The translations under genes were made by a program, and so were the position numbers. A stretch of DNA of 64,000 bases from Streptomyces sp. BK340 (GTDB lineage: Bacteria; Actinomycetota; Actinomycetes; Streptomycetales; Streptomycetaceae). Under the pieces are notes generated by a model that worked only from the letters and a program-made list of their open reading frames with translations, was not told the DNA's origin and made no database searches. Below, in pieces: positions 53,877-62,854 of this stretch (positions are counted from its first letter, which is position 1; the number at the start of each line of letters is the position of its first letter). The DNA lies in assembly GCF_007827595.1 (NCBI RefSeq), contig NZ_VISR01000006.1, forward strand, positions 186,001-250,000, in the 5' to 3' direction.

Positions 53877-54464
53877 GTGGTGCGCAGACCGGTGGCATGG
53901 GTCGTAGCGGTCGTCCTCTTGGCCGAGGCGTTGGTGATCGGGGCGCTGAACTGGTTCCTCGGGGTGGTGGTGGACCGGCAGCAGATGTCCCTGGCCGGCC
54001 TCGATCCGGACGTCATGTCGAAGTCCTCGAAGATCGGCGGGGTCGCCTTCGGCCTCTACTTCGCTTTGTGCGCTCTGGTGGCCCTGCTCGTGGCGATACG
54101 CAACCGCGCACCCGCGGGATTCGGGCGTGTCGCGCTGATCAGCGTGGCGGTCGTGCACGGCCTGCTGGGCGCCTTCACCCTGAGCCTGGTGGGCTGGCCG
54201 TCCTTCGTCTTCATGATCGTGATGCTCGGCCTCCTCGTCCTGCTCCTGGTGTCCTACGACCGCGAGGACGGCCCGGAGCAGGCTGCCGCCTCCGGCGGCG
54301 ACCCGGAGACGGGCGGCGACCCGAAGGCCGAGGGCGAACCGGCCGGGGCCCCGGGTGCCGTGGGCGAGTCGCACAGCCGGACGGACGAACCCCAGGACGG
54401 GGACGAAGAGCCGCAGGACTCCGCCCCCGCCCAGATCACTCAGCCGGTGCCCACAACTCTGTGA
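53877..54464 (+). CDS. Conserved membrane protein with acidic C-terminal tail
   Basis: A 195-aa protein with four hydrophobic helices ([69 protein letters not shown]). The last 60 residues are acidic, Gly/Pro-rich and disordered. No family motif is recognised. GTG 53877 or 53880 are both possible starts. The 3' end overlaps the convergent Maf gene by 29 bp. Its synteny beside acyl-CoA carboxylase genes gives no function. Confidence 0.8.
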   Translation: MVRRPVAWVVAVVLLAEALVIGALNWFLGVVVDRQQMSLAGLDPDVMSKSSKIGGVAFGLYFALCALVALLVAIRNRAPAGFGRVALISVAVVHGLLGAFTLSLVGWPSFVFMIVMLGLLVLLLVSYDREDGPEQAAASGGDPETGGDPKAEGEPAGAPGAVGESHSRTDEPQDGDEEPQDSAPAQITQPVPTTL

Positions 54465-55053
54465 TCCCGATGCCCAGTTCGGCCAGCAGTCGTCGCACGA
54501 GGGGCAGGCTGATGCCGATCACGTTGCCGTGGTCGCCGTTGATGCCCTCGATGAACGGCGCCGAGCGGCCGTCCAGGGTGAACGCTCCCGCGACGTAGAG
54601 GGGCTCGCCCGAGGCCACGTACGCGGCGATCTCCTCGTCCGAGGGCTCACCGAAGTGGACGACGGTGGAGGCGAGCCCGGCGACGTACCGCTTGGCCGTC
54701 GTGTCCCAGATGCAGTGGCCCGTCTGGAGGGTCCCGGCGCGCCCGCGCATCGCCTTCCAGCGGGCGGTGGCCTCCTCGGCGTCGGCCGGCTTGCCGAGCG
54801 CCTGTCCGTCCAGCTCCAGCACCGAGTCGCAGCCGATCACCAAGGCGCCCTGCACCTCCGGCTTCGCCGCCACGACGGAGGCCTTGGCCTCGGCGAGAGC
54901 GAGCGCCAGCTCGGCCGGGGTCGGTGCGGTGACGGCGTCCTCGTCGACGCCGCTCACGATCACCTCGGGGGCGAGGCCGGCCTGGCGGAGCAGGCCCAGG
55001 CGGGCGGGGGACTGGGAGGCGAGCACGAGGCGTCTGCGCGGCTTTGCAGTCAT
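54436..55053 (-). CDS. maf: Maf-family nucleotide pyrophosphatase
   Basis: A 205-aa Maf/YhdE-like nucleotide pyrophosphatase. Family motifs: [44 protein letters not shown] and [18 protein letters not shown]. Maf proteins hydrolyse non-canonical or methylated NTPs. ATG 55053 is the start; it is followed at the 5' side, 26 bp upstream, by the MmpB-like gene, which is in the same direction, so both may be in one transcript with the carboxylase subunit genes. The C-terminus overlaps the convergent membrane protein. Confidence 0.94.
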   Translation of the reverse strand: MTAKPRRRLVLASQSPARLGLLRQAGLAPEVIVSGVDEDAVTAPTPAELALALAEAKASVVAAKPEVQGALVIGCDSVLELDGQALGKPADAEEATARWKAMRGRAGTLQTGHCIWDTTAKRYVAGLASTVVHFGEPSDEEIAAYVASGEPLYVAGAFTLDGRSAPFIEGINGDHGNVIGISLPLVRRLLAELGIGITELWAPAE

Positions 55054-55079
55054 GCCGTCAGGTTAGCGGGGCCGCCGGG

Positions 55080-55208
55080 CTACCTCAGGCCGAGCATGAT
55101 CATGCCGAGCAGCATGGCCAGGGCCATGACGAAACCGAGCCGCCGGAGCATCTCCTGCGTGTCGCGGAGTTCCTCTGGCGGCTCGTTCTCGGGGTCTGAC
55201 CACAGCAT
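55080..55208 (-). CDS. mmpB: MmpB-type morphogenic membrane miniprotein
   Basis: A 42-aa protein from ATG 55208 to TAG 55080. It has an acidic Pro/Glu-rich head (LWSDPENEPPEELRDTQ), a short amphipathic part and one Met/Leu-rich membrane helix (VMALAMLLGMIMLGL). The head is the form I recall for the Streptomyces MmpB family, small membrane proteins first noted for morphogenic effects. The frame has the high-GC third positions of a gene. A ribosome site is weak. It sits between accE and maf in one direction; gene prediction often misses it. Identification is from memory. Confidence 0.75.
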   Translation of the reverse strand: MLWSDPENEPPEELRDTQEMLRRLGFVMALAMLLGMIMLGLR

Positions 55209-55316
55209 GCCACCAGCGTGGGGCCTGGGCCGGGCAGGGGGCCTGAGTAGGGGTACTCAGATTTGTCTGGTGTTGTCGAGCTGGTCAGGCCGTGGGGCGC
55301 TGCGGGTCCGTTGTGG

Positions 55317-55346
55317 CTGGTCGCGCAGTTCCCCGCGCCCCTGGGG
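55317..55346 (+). repeat. Short intergenic repeat, copy 2
   Basis: A 30-mer starting CTGGTCGCGCAGTTCCCCGC, in the gap before the accE stop. It matches the copy at 51625 with two changes. Confidence 0.6.
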
Positions 55347-55355
55347 GGTCAGGCC

Positions 55356-55565
55356 TCAGCTCGGCCAGTACGTGCGGGTCCACGACGCCTGGCCCGGCAT
55401 CGGGACTCGCTGTGCAGCGATGCGGGCAGGGTCCGACCAGGAGTCCCTCGCGCCCGGTGCGCCGGGCGGCAGCGCTGCTGCCGCCGCGGCGCGGGCGCGG
55501 ACCACCGCCAGAGCGGCGGCCAGCTCCTCCGGGGTGGGGTTGCCTCGTACGACCTTGATGTTCAT
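55356..55565 (-). CDS. Acyl-CoA carboxylase epsilon subunit
   Basis: A 69-aa protein of the actinobacterial acyl-CoA carboxylase epsilon family. The N-terminal IKVVRGNPTPEELAAALAVV is the family signature, and the C-terminus ends WTRTYWPS with the conserved aromatic tail. It would stimulate the alpha-beta complex. It starts at ATG 55565, 24 bp after the beta subunit stop, and is cotranscribed with it. The AccE/PccE label is uncertain; PccE is likely beside PccB. Confidence 0.9.
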   Translation of the reverse strand: MNIKVVRGNPTPEELAAALAVVRARAAAAAALPPGAPGARDSWSDPARIAAQRVPMPGQASWTRTYWPS

Positions 55566-55589
55566 GACCGCTCCAAGGGTCCGCGGGGC

Positions 55590-57185
55590 CTAGAGGGGGA
55601 TGTTGCCGTGCTTCTTCGGAGGCAGGGATTCCCGCTTGGTGCGCAGTTGACGCAGGCCCCGGACGATGTGGCCGCGGGTGTCGGACGGCATGATCACCGC
55701 GTCGACGTAGCCCCGCTCGGCCGCGACGTAGGGGTTGAGGAGGGTGTCCTCGTACTCCTGGATCAGGCGCGCGCGGACCGCCTCGAGGTCCTCGCCGTTC
55801 GCCTCCGCCTCCGCGATGGTGCGGCGGTGCAGGATGTTGACCGCGCCCTGGGCGCCCATGACGGCGATCTGGGCGGTCGGCCAGGCGAGGTTGAGGTCGG
55901 CGCCCAGGTGCTTGGAGCCCATGACGTCGTACGCGCCGCCGAAGGCCTTGCGGGTGATGACCGTGATGAGCGGGACGGTCGCCTCCGCGTAGGCGTAGAT
56001 CAGCTTCGCGCCGCGCCGGATGATGCCCGTGTGCTCCTGGTCGACGCCCGGGAGGAAGCCCGGGACGTCCACGAAGGTGAGCACCGGCAGGTTGAAGGCG
56101 TCGCAGGTACGCACGAAGCGCGCCGCCTTCTCGCTGGCGTCGATGTCGAGGCAGCCGGCGAACTGCATCGGCTGGTTCGCGACGATGCCCACCGGGTGGC
56201 CCTCGACCCGGCCGAAGCCGGTGACGATGTTCGGCGCGAACAGCGCCTGCGACTCGAAGAACTCGGCGTCGTCCAGGACGTGTTCGACCACCGTGCGGAT
56301 GTCGTACGGCTGGTTCGCGCTGTCCGGGACCAGGGTGTCCAGCTCCAGGTCCTCGGCGGTGACGGTGAGGTCCGCCTCCTCCGGGAAGACCGGGGGCTCG
56401 CTGAGGTTGTTGGACGGCAGGTACGACAGCAGCTGCTTGACGTACTCGATGGCGTCCTTCTCGTCGCCGGCCATGTGGTGGGCCACGCCGGACGTCGAGT
56501 TGTGGGTGCGGGCGCCGCCCAGCTCCTCGAAGCCGACGTCCTCGCCGGTGACCGTCTTGATGACGTCCGGGCCCGTGATGAACATGTGGGACGTCTGGTC
56601 GACCATGACCGTGAAGTCGGTGATCGCGGGGGAGTAGACCGCGCCGCCGGCGCAAGGGCCGACGACCAGGCTGATCTGCGGGATCACGCCGGACGCGTGG
56701 GTGTTGCGGCGGAAGATCTCGCCGTACGCGCCGAGGGAGGCGACTCCCTCCTGGATCCGGGCGCCGCCGGAGTCGTTGATGCCGATGACCGGGCAGCCGG
56801 TCTTCAGCGCGAAGTCCATGACCTTGACGATCTTCTGGCCGTAGACCTCGCCGAGCGCGCCGCCGAAGACCGTGAAGTCCTGCGAGAACACTGCTACGGG
56901 GCGGCCGTCGACCGTGCCGTAGCCCGTGACGACGCCGTCGCCGTACGGGCGGTTCTTCTCCAGCCCGAAGTTGCTGGAGCGGTGGCGGGCGAACTCGTCC
57001 AACTCGACGAAGGAGCCCTCGTCGAGCAGCAGCTCGATGCGCTCACGCGCCGTCAGCTTGCCCTTGGCGTGCTGCTTTTCGACGGCGCGCTCCGAGCCGG
57101 CGTGCGTCGCCTCATGGATACGGCGCTGCAGATCCGCGAGCTTGCCCGCGGTCGTGTGAATGTCGATCTCTTCCGGCTCGGACAT
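55590..57185 (-). CDS. pccB: Propionyl/acyl-CoA carboxylase beta subunit
   Basis: A 531-aa carboxyltransferase. Its two crotonase-like halves contain [44 protein letters not shown] and [14 protein letters not shown]. An Asp in the last motif (residue 420) matches the position that in S. coelicolor is Asp422 in propionyl-selective PccB and Ile in AccB, to my memory. So propionyl-CoA preference (methylmalonyl-CoA for polyketides) is likely. ATG 57185 has AGGGAGCC upstream. The epsilon gene follows; the alpha subunit is at 51729. Confidence 0.93.
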   Translation of the reverse strand: MSEPEEIDIHTTAGKLADLQRRIHEATHAGSERAVEKQHAKGKLTARERIELLLDEGSFVELDEFARHRSSNFGLEKNRPYGDGVVTGYGTVDGRPVAVFSQDFTVFGGALGEVYGQKIVKVMDFALKTGCPVIGINDSGGARIQEGVASLGAYGEIFRRNTHASGVIPQISLVVGPCAGGAVYSPAITDFTVMVDQTSHMFITGPDVIKTVTGEDVGFEELGGARTHNSTSGVAHHMAGDEKDAIEYVKQLLSYLPSNNLSEPPVFPEEADLTVTAEDLELDTLVPDSANQPYDIRTVVEHVLDDAEFFESQALFAPNIVTGFGRVEGHPVGIVANQPMQFAGCLDIDASEKAARFVRTCDAFNLPVLTFVDVPGFLPGVDQEHTGIIRRGAKLIYAYAEATVPLITVITRKAFGGAYDVMGSKHLGADLNLAWPTAQIAVMGAQGAVNILHRRTIAEAEANGEDLEAVRARLIQEYEDTLLNPYVAAERGYVDAVIMPSDTRGHIVRGLRQLRTKRESLPPKKHGNIPL

Positions 57186-57296
57186 CGGGATCGCGGCTCC
57201 CTGCCTGCTCAAAAGGGGGGACGGTTACTCATCCGTAGCGTAGTGGCGTGGCTTCGTGTCGGCAGTGCGGCGTTTCCCACACCTAGGGTGACTTGC

Positions 57297-58157
57297 ATGA
57301 CGCCGCACAATGCATCAGACGACAGCCGTTGGTCCGACCTGGACCGTCCGCCCCTGAACGTCGCCGCTCTGCGCAGGGCCCTGGTGCGGGAGGGTGGTCT
57401 GTGGTCGGAGCTGGACGTGGTCCAGCGCACCGGCTCCACCAACTCCGACCTCGTGGCCCGGGCCGGCGCGGGCAAGGCGGGGGAGGGCGTGGTCCTGGTC
57501 GCCGAGGAACAGACCTCCGGGCGGGGGCGGCTGGAGCGGGAGTGGACCGCGCCTGCCCGGTCGGGACTCTTCTTCTCCGTTCTGCTCAAGCCGGTCGAGG
57601 TGCCGGTGGCTCGGTGGGGGTGGCTGCCGCTGCTCACCGGCGTGGCGGTGGCGGCCGGTCTGTCCCGGGCCGCCGGTGTGGACACGGCACTCAAATGGCC
57701 CAACGACGTGTTGGTGACCGTGGGTGACGAGGAGCGCAAGACCGGGGGCATCCTGGCGGAGCGGGCCGGGGACGACGGGGTCGTGGTCGGCGTCGGGATC
57801 AACGTCACGCTTCGGGCCGAGGAGCTGCCTGTGCCGCAGGCGGGGTCGCTGGCGCTGGCCGGGGCGGTGAGCACGGACCGGGATCCGCTGCTGCGGGCCG
57901 TGCTGCGGTCGCTGGAGGAGTGGTACGGGCGGTGGCGGGCGGCCGGGGGCGATCCGGGGGACAGCGGGCTCCAGGAGGCCTATGCGGCGGGGTGCGCGAC
58001 GCTCGGGCGGGTGGTGCGGGCCGAGCTGCCGGGGGATCGGGCGCTGGTGGGGGAGGCGGTCGCCGTCGATGGCGACGGGCGGCTCGTCATCGCTACGGAG
58101 CGTGGTGTGCAGGAGCCTGTGGGGGCGGGGGACATCGTCCATCTGCGGCCTGCGTGA
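57297..58157 (+). CDS. birA: Biotin-[acyl-CoA carboxylase] ligase
   Basis: A 286-aa BirA-type ligase without an N-terminal DNA-binding domain. The biotinyl-AMP loop is SGRGRLEREW, and LKWPNDVL is the second catalytic motif, followed by GVGINV. It joins biotin to the Lys in EAMKM of AccA2. ATG 57297 follows ACTTGC with no clear site. It is divergent from the beta subunit gene, 111 bp away. The C-terminal domain (about 230-286) has the usual SH3-like end (GAGDIVHLRP). Beyond it the DNA is highly repetitive. Confidence 0.93.
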   Translation: MTPHNASDDSRWSDLDRPPLNVAALRRALVREGGLWSELDVVQRTGSTNSDLVARAGAGKAGEGVVLVAEEQTSGRGRLEREWTAPARSGLFFSVLLKPVEVPVARWGWLPLLTGVAVAAGLSRAAGVDTALKWPNDVLVTVGDEERKTGGILAERAGDDGVVVGVGINVTLRAEELPVPQAGSLALAGAVSTDRDPLLRAVLRSLEEWYGRWRAAGGDPGDSGLQEAYAAGCATLGRVVRAELPGDRALVGEAVAVDGDGRLVIATERGVQEPVGAGDIVHLRPA

Positions 58158-58801
58158 GGTCGCGGGGTGCGAGGTGCGGGGTGCCTGCGGCGCCTTTGCG
58201 GGTTCGGTGGGGGTGTCTGCGGTGCCTGTGCGGGCTCGGGTGGGGTCGCTTCTTGCGGTGTCCGGCTGGGCTCGGGTGGGGGTGTCTGCGGTGCCTGTGC
58301 GGGTTCGGTGGGGTGTCTGCGGTGTCCGGCTGGGCTCGGGTGGGGGTGTCTGCGGTGCCTGTGCGGGTTCGGTGGGGTGTCTGCGGTGTCCGGATGGGCT
58401 CGGGTGGGGTGTCTGCGGTGCCTGTGCGGGTTCGGTGGGGGTGTCTGCGGCGCCTGTGCCGTTTCGGTGGGGGTGCGGGTAGCGCCCCGGGTGGGGTGTG
58501 GGTCGGGGCCGCGCCGGGGGGTGTCCGTCCTCGGAACGGCGCGGAATCGGTCGGCGGCACAAGCGCTGGTGTTGACGCGCCGACCGCTGCGGGCGGACAC
58601 CCCCCCGGCCCGTCCCCTTCCCGCCGTGGGCGGCTGTGGCGTCGTTCGGCCCACTGCACGGCAGCTTCCTAAGGGGGACTGGGCCGTACAGCCGCGGGGA
58701 GGGAGCCATCGGCTGAACCCTACGGAGTGAGCTGGCGCACACCTGCCGTAGAGTTGAGGCCGGTCGTTACCTGACCGTGGCAGATCGGAAGGGCAGCAGG
58801 C
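58158..58801. other. 644-bp gap with GC-rich tandem repeats, no supported gene
   Basis: The first half is the tandem repeat array (58187-58480). The remainder has a promoter-proximal stretch before adenylate cyclase, including GAACGG-type islands. Apparent open frames on both strands are products of the repeat and have no family. I see no RNA gene. Confidence 0.6.
58187..58480. repeat. Compound tandem repeat, unit about 63-69 bp
   Basis: Two alternating half-units of about 32 bp recur: GTGTCTGCGGTGCCTGTGCG... and GTGTCTGCGGTGTCCGG.... Full units start near 58213, 58282, 58346 and 58409, with a fragment at 58441. Unit lengths are 69, 64 and 63 bp, with changes between copies. Confidence 0.8.
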
Positions 58802-59926
58802 GTGACCGTCGACGACACGGGCTCCGGCGCGGACGCGGACGGCCGGGTTGATCCCCAAGCCGACGACTCCGGCGAGGATCCGCTTGCCCTGCGTCTCGAG
58901 CAGCTCATCCTGGGGGCCGAGCGGCGCTACACGCCTTTTCAGGCGGCCCGCAGCGCCGGTGTCTCCATGGAGCTGGCGTCGCGGTTCTGGCGGGCCATGG
59001 GGTTCGCGGACATCGGGCAGGCCAAGGCGCTCACCGAGGCCGACGTGCTGGCCCTGCGGCGGCTCGCCGGTCTGGTGGAGGCGGGGCTGCTGAGTGAGGC
59101 CATGGCCGTGCAGGTCGCGCGGTCGACCGGGCAGACCACCGCCCGTTTGGCCGAGTGGCAGATCGATTCCTTCCTGGAGGGGCTGACCGAGCCCCCGGAG
59201 CCGGGCATGACCCGCACCGAGGTGACGTACCCGATCGTCGAGCTGCTCCTGCCCGAGCTGGAGGAGTTCCTGGTCTATGTGTGGCGCCGCCAGCTCGCCG
59301 CCTCGGCCGGCCGCGTCGTGCAGACCGGCGACGACGAGGAGATGGTCGACCGCCGGCTGGCCGTCGGCTTCGCCGACCTCGTCGGGTTCACCCGGCTGAC
59401 CCGGCGGATGGAGGAGGAGGAGCTGGGCGAGCTGGTCGAGGCCTTCGAGACCACGGCCGCCGACCTGGTCGCCGCGCGGGGGGGACGGCTCATCAAGACC
59501 CTCGGTGACGAGGTGCTGTACGCCGCCGACGACGCGGGTATCGCCGCGGACATCGCCCTGCGGCTGGTCGAGACGATGGCGAACGACGAGACGATGCCCG
59601 AGCTGCGGGTGGGGATGGCGTTCGGCACGGTGACCACCCGGATGGGGGATGTCTTCGGTACGACCGTCAATCTGGCGTCGAGGCTGACCTCGATAGCGCC
59701 GCGTGACGCCGTCCTCGTCGACAGTGCCTTCGCCGAGGAGCTGATCCGTACCGGTGAGGCACCCGCCTCCGAGGCCGAAGCGGCCGAGGCCGCTGCCGCC
59801 GCCGAGAAGGAGGGCGAGGAGCCGCCCAAGTACCGCTTCGGGCTCCAGCCGATGTGGCAGCGGCCGGTTCGCGGACTCGGTGTCGTCGAACCCTGGCTGC
59901 TCAGTCGTCGCGACGGTCAGTCCTGA
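58802..59926 (+). CDS. cya: Class III adenylate cyclase
   Basis: A 374-aa cyclase making cAMP from ATP (S. coelicolor Cya is near 381). The N-terminal half (about 30-170) is a helical domain with a MerR-like fold (YTPFQAARSAGVSMELASRF). The cyclase domain follows: metal Asp192 in FADLVGFT, IKTLGDEVLY with Lys232 and Asp236 and TVNLASRL with Asn290 and Arg294. GTG 58802 has an AAGGGCAGCAGG region upstream. No membrane helix, so cytosolic. cAMP is needed for germination in Streptomyces. It overlaps the downstream convergent gene by 10 bp. Confidence 0.94.
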   Translation: MTVDDTGSGADADGRVDPQADDSGEDPLALRLEQLILGAERRYTPFQAARSAGVSMELASRFWRAMGFADIGQAKALTEADVLALRRLAGLVEAGLLSEAMAVQVARSTGQTTARLAEWQIDSFLEGLTEPPEPGMTRTEVTYPIVELLLPELEEFLVYVWRRQLAASAGRVVQTGDDEEMVDRRLAVGFADLVGFTRLTRRMEEEELGELVEAFETTAADLVAARGGRLIKTLGDEVLYAADDAGIAADIALRLVETMANDETMPELRVGMAFGTVTTRMGDVFGTTVNLASRLTSIAPRDAVLVDSAFAEELIRTGEAPASEAEAAEAAAAAEKEGEEPPKYRFGLQPMWQRPVRGLGVVEPWLLSRRDGQS

Positions 59927-60519
59927 CCGTCCGAACGGGCGCCCGGCAGGTCCACGCACAGGGCGATCACCGGTACGCACACCCCGCCCTGCTCGGGTGC
60001 GGGTGTCTGTGTCGTCCGGCTGGGCGTCGGCGTGGGGGCTCGGCTGGGCGTGGGCGTCACCGGAGTCGTGGGTGACGGGCGGGGGGCCGTCGTCCTCGGG
60101 GCGCTCGTCGGGATCGTGGTCGGGATGTCCGTGCTGTCGGGGAGCGTCGTGGGTGTCGCCTGCGGGGTGGTTGTGGTGGTCGCCGGGCTCATGGGGGCCG
60201 GGCTGAAACCGCCCATGACCGACGTCGCCGAGGGCAGGGTCGTGGGGGTGGTGTCGCTCGCCGGGCCGGACGCGTGGTCGGTGGTGCCGCCCTGGTCCAG
60301 GCGGGGCTCTGCCTCCGCCGTGCCCGGGGCGCCCACTCCGGAGTCCGGGGCCACCCGGACGAGGCTGAGGACTCCGGCTGCCAGGGCCAGGCCGCCCGCG
60401 GCCAGCAGGACCTTGCGGGGGCGGGGCTTGCGGTGGCGGCCGCGGCGGATGAGGGGCAGGACGGGGATCCCCGTCGGCTTTCTCTCGGCCGTGCCGGGCT
60501 GTGCAGGTATCGGTGTCAT
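59917..60519 (-). CDS. Membrane-anchored Pro/Thr-rich protein
   Basis: A 200-aa protein with a basic N-terminus (RRGRHRKPRPRK), one membrane helix (VLLAAGGLALAAGVLSLV) and a long Pro/Thr/Ser-rich extracellular chain, probably disordered or glycosylated. It ends with a small two-Cys part (GGVCVPVIALCVDLPG). No family recognised. ATG 60519 is the start. The last 10 bp overlap the adenylate cyclase 3' end. Low-complexity composition makes a gene call plausible but not certain; the clear membrane anchor supports it. Confidence 0.7.
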   Translation of the reverse strand: MTPIPAQPGTAERKPTGIPVLPLIRRGRHRKPRPRKVLLAAGGLALAAGVLSLVRVAPDSGVGAPGTAEAEPRLDQGGTTDHASGPASDTTPTTLPSATSVMGGFSPAPMSPATTTTTPQATPTTLPDSTDIPTTIPTSAPRTTAPRPSPTTPVTPTPSRAPTPTPSRTTQTPAPEQGGVCVPVIALCVDLPGARSDGQD

Positions 60520-60710
60520 CGGCTTCCTCCCCGCCGTGCGCCATGGCGGAGCGCACGCTATGCGCTCTTGTGGGCGGTGTGGGGTGAGTCGGCCGGGATG
60601 TCACTCGAACGGGCGTAGAACAGCGGGCAGGGGCGGCTCTTTCCCGGGGCGGGGTACGGCTGCGATGATCGGGCCGACAGGGAGTTAACCCGCGTTAACC
60701 GGAGGGTGTC

Positions 60711-61505
60711 ATGAGCGAGGAGCGGTTCGGGGAGTTCGTGCTGGTGCGGCGGCACGGGCATGTGGCTGAGCTGGTGCTGGACCGGCCCAAGGCCATGAAC
60801 GCCGTCTCGACGGAGATGGCCCGTTCCGTCGCCGCCGCGTGTGCGGCGCTCGGTGCCGACCGGGACGCGCGGGTGGTCGTCCTGACCTCGTCCCACGAAC
60901 GCGCGTTCTGCGTGGGGGCCGACCTGAAGGAGCGGAACTCGTTCAGCGACGCGGATCTGGTGCGGCAGCGGCCGGTGGCGCGCGGGGCGTACACCGGTGT
61001 GCTGGAGCTGCCCATGCCGACCATCGCCGCCGTGCACGGCTTCGCCCTGGGCGGCGGTTTCGAACTGGCCCTGTCCTGCGACCTGATCGTGGCGGACCGT
61101 ACGGCGGTGGTGGGGCTGCCGGAGGTGTCCGTGGGAGTGATTCCGGGAGGCGGCGGCACGCAGCTGCTGCCGCGGCGGGTCGGGGCGGCGCGGGCGGCCG
61201 AACTGATCTTCTCGGCGCGGCGGCTGGAGGCTGCCGAGGCTGCCGAGCTGGGGCTGGTGGACCAGTTGGTGGAGGAGGGCCGGGACCGCGAGGAGGCGCT
61301 GGCGCTGGGGGCGCGGATCGCCGGGAACTCGCCGGTGGGGCTGCGGGCGGCGAAGCGGGCGCTGCGGCTCGGGCACGGGCTGGATCTGCGGGCCGGCCTG
61401 GAGGTCGAGGACGCGGCGTGGCGGTCGGTGGCGTTCTCGGGCGACCGGGCGGAAGGCGTGGCCGCGTTCAACGAGAAGCGGAAGCCGGAGTGGCCCGGGG
61501 AGTGA
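60711..61505 (+). CDS. Enoyl-CoA hydratase/isomerase family protein
   Basis: A 264-aa crotonase-fold enzyme that would hydrate or isomerise enoyl-CoA in fatty-acid catabolism. Motifs: LDRPKAMNAVSTEM, ERAFCVGADLKERN, IAAVHGFALGGGFELALSCDL and GLPEVSVGVIPGGGGTQLLPRRVG. The catalytic Glu pair of hydratases (E in GGGFELA, E in LPEVSVG) is present. ATG 60711 has GGAGGG 6 nt upstream. It is monocistronic, 190 bp beyond a divergent gene. Confidence 0.93.
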   Translation: MSEERFGEFVLVRRHGHVAELVLDRPKAMNAVSTEMARSVAAACAALGADRDARVVVLTSSHERAFCVGADLKERNSFSDADLVRQRPVARGAYTGVLELPMPTIAAVHGFALGGGFELALSCDLIVADRTAVVGLPEVSVGVIPGGGGTQLLPRRVGAARAAELIFSARRLEAAEAAELGLVDQLVEEGRDREEALALGARIAGNSPVGLRAAKRALRLGHGLDLRAGLEVEDAAWRSVAFSGDRAEGVAAFNEKRKPEWPGE

Positions 61506-61608
61506 GCCGGGGAATGGGCGGGGGTGTGGGTCCCGGGTGTGTTCCCGTGGCCACCTGATCGCCACGCTCCTATCCCTGTTTGCACCCTTTCATCCCTAAC
61601 CTGGGGTG

Positions 61609-62796
61609 ATGGGTGAGGACAAGCGGCTCGCCGCCGTGGTGGCGCTGGCTCAGGGGATGGCGGCGGTGCACACCCCACGGGAGTCGTGGCGGGCCGCCGC
61701 GCTCGGTGCCTGCCGGGCGCTGGACGGGACCTTCGCCGCGCTGTCGGTGTGGGAGCGGGAGCTGGGGCGGCTGCGGGTTCTGGTGAACGTGGGGGAGCGG
61801 CGCCCGGACGAGGAGGAGTTCCCGGAGGCCGAGGCCTATCCGGTGCACCAGTTCCCGGAGATCACCGAGTTCCTGCACGAGCGCTGGGCGGGCGGCGGCG
61901 AGCCGAACGCCTGGGTGGAGACCGCCGAGGGCACGGCGGCCGGCACCCCCGGCTACCACCACCACCGGGTCGCCGCCCTGCGCCGCAGGGGCCGCGGCTG
62001 CTGTCTGGTCGCCCCCGTCGTGCTGCACGGCAGGGCCTGGGGCGAGCTGTATGTCGCCCGTGCGGCCGGCGAGCCCGTGTTCGGGCGGGCGGACGCCGAC
62101 TTCGCCACGGTCCTGGCCGCCGTCGTCGCCGCGGGCATCGCGCAGACCGAGCGGCTGGAGGAGGCCCGGCGGCTGGCGTTCACCGACGCCCTCACCGGCC
62201 TCGCCAACCGCCGTGCCGTGGACGTGGGTCTGGAGGAGGCCGTGGAGCGGCATCGCGCGGGCGGGGTCGTCGTCAGTCTCGTCGTCTGCGATCTCAACGG
62301 GCTCAAGAGGGTCAACGACACTCTCGGGCACGAGGTGGGTGACCGGCTGCTGGAGCGCTTCGGCTCGGTGCTGTCGCTGTGCGGGGCGATGGTGCCGGGT
62401 GCGCTCGCGGCGCGGCTCGGCGGGGACGAGTTCTGCCTGCTGGCGGTGGGGCCGCCCGCCGGCGACGTGGTCAAGGCCGCTGACGAACTGTGCCGCAGGG
62501 CCGCTGAGTTGGAGCTCGGGGAGGGGGTGGCGTGCGGGGTCGCCTCGACCGGGGAGGCGATCGGGCCCGTGCGCTCGGCCCGGCGGCTGTTCCGGCTGGC
62601 CGACGCCGCCCAGTACCGGGCCAAGGCCATGCGCGCGGACCGGCCGGTGGTGGCGGGCCGGGAGGGGCCGGACGACCCCGTCGTGCGCCTCGCCGACGAG
62701 CCGTCGCCCGAGCGGGCCGAGCGCGGAGAACGGCGGCGCTTCCGCGGGCGCCGGCCGCCCGGGGGCGGCCGTGAGGTGAAGCACACGGATCGGTAA
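61609..62796 (+). CDS. GAF-GGDEF protein (diguanylate cyclase)
   Basis: A 395-aa protein. Residues about 20-180 are GAF-like (TFAALSVWERELGRLRVLVN, APVVLHGRAWGELYVARAA). Residues about 195-350 form a GGDEF domain: FTDALTGLANRRAVD, LVVCDLNGLKRVNDTLGHEVGD and the active signature ARLGGDEFCLL. It should make c-di-GMP, which controls Streptomyces development through BldD. The C-terminus is basic and disordered. It corresponds to the GAF-GGDEF type I know as CdgE, from memory. GTG 61606 or ATG 61609; TAACCT just upstream allows a leaderless start. Confidence 0.9.
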   Translation: MGEDKRLAAVVALAQGMAAVHTPRESWRAAALGACRALDGTFAALSVWERELGRLRVLVNVGERRPDEEEFPEAEAYPVHQFPEITEFLHERWAGGGEPNAWVETAEGTAAGTPGYHHHRVAALRRRGRGCCLVAPVVLHGRAWGELYVARAAGEPVFGRADADFATVLAAVVAAGIAQTERLEEARRLAFTDALTGLANRRAVDVGLEEAVERHRAGGVVVSLVVCDLNGLKRVNDTLGHEVGDRLLERFGSVLSLCGAMVPGALAARLGGDEFCLLAVGPPAGDVVKAADELCRRAAELELGEGVACGVASTGEAIGPVRSARRLFRLADAAQYRAKAMRADRPVVAGREGPDDPVVRLADEPSPERAERGERRRFRGRRPPGGGREVKHTDR

Positions 62797-62827
62797 GGGT
62801 CACTCCTGTTCCCCACTAGTGACATCA

Positions 62828-62842
62828 ACGCATTCAATGCGT
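62828..62842. promoter_or_regulatory. Palindrome upstream of hutH
   Basis: ACGCATT-C-AATGCGT is a perfect 7-1-7 inverted repeat ending 12 bp before the hutH ATG. Position and perfection suggest an operator of the histidine-utilisation repressor. Confidence 0.65.
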
Positions 62843-62854
62843 ACGCTCCTGAAT

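Noticed and set aside
58093..58659. Minus-strand frame through the tandem repeat, Thr/Pro-rich
   Set aside because: It is generated by the repeat unit in all frames and stops short of any start with a ribosome site.
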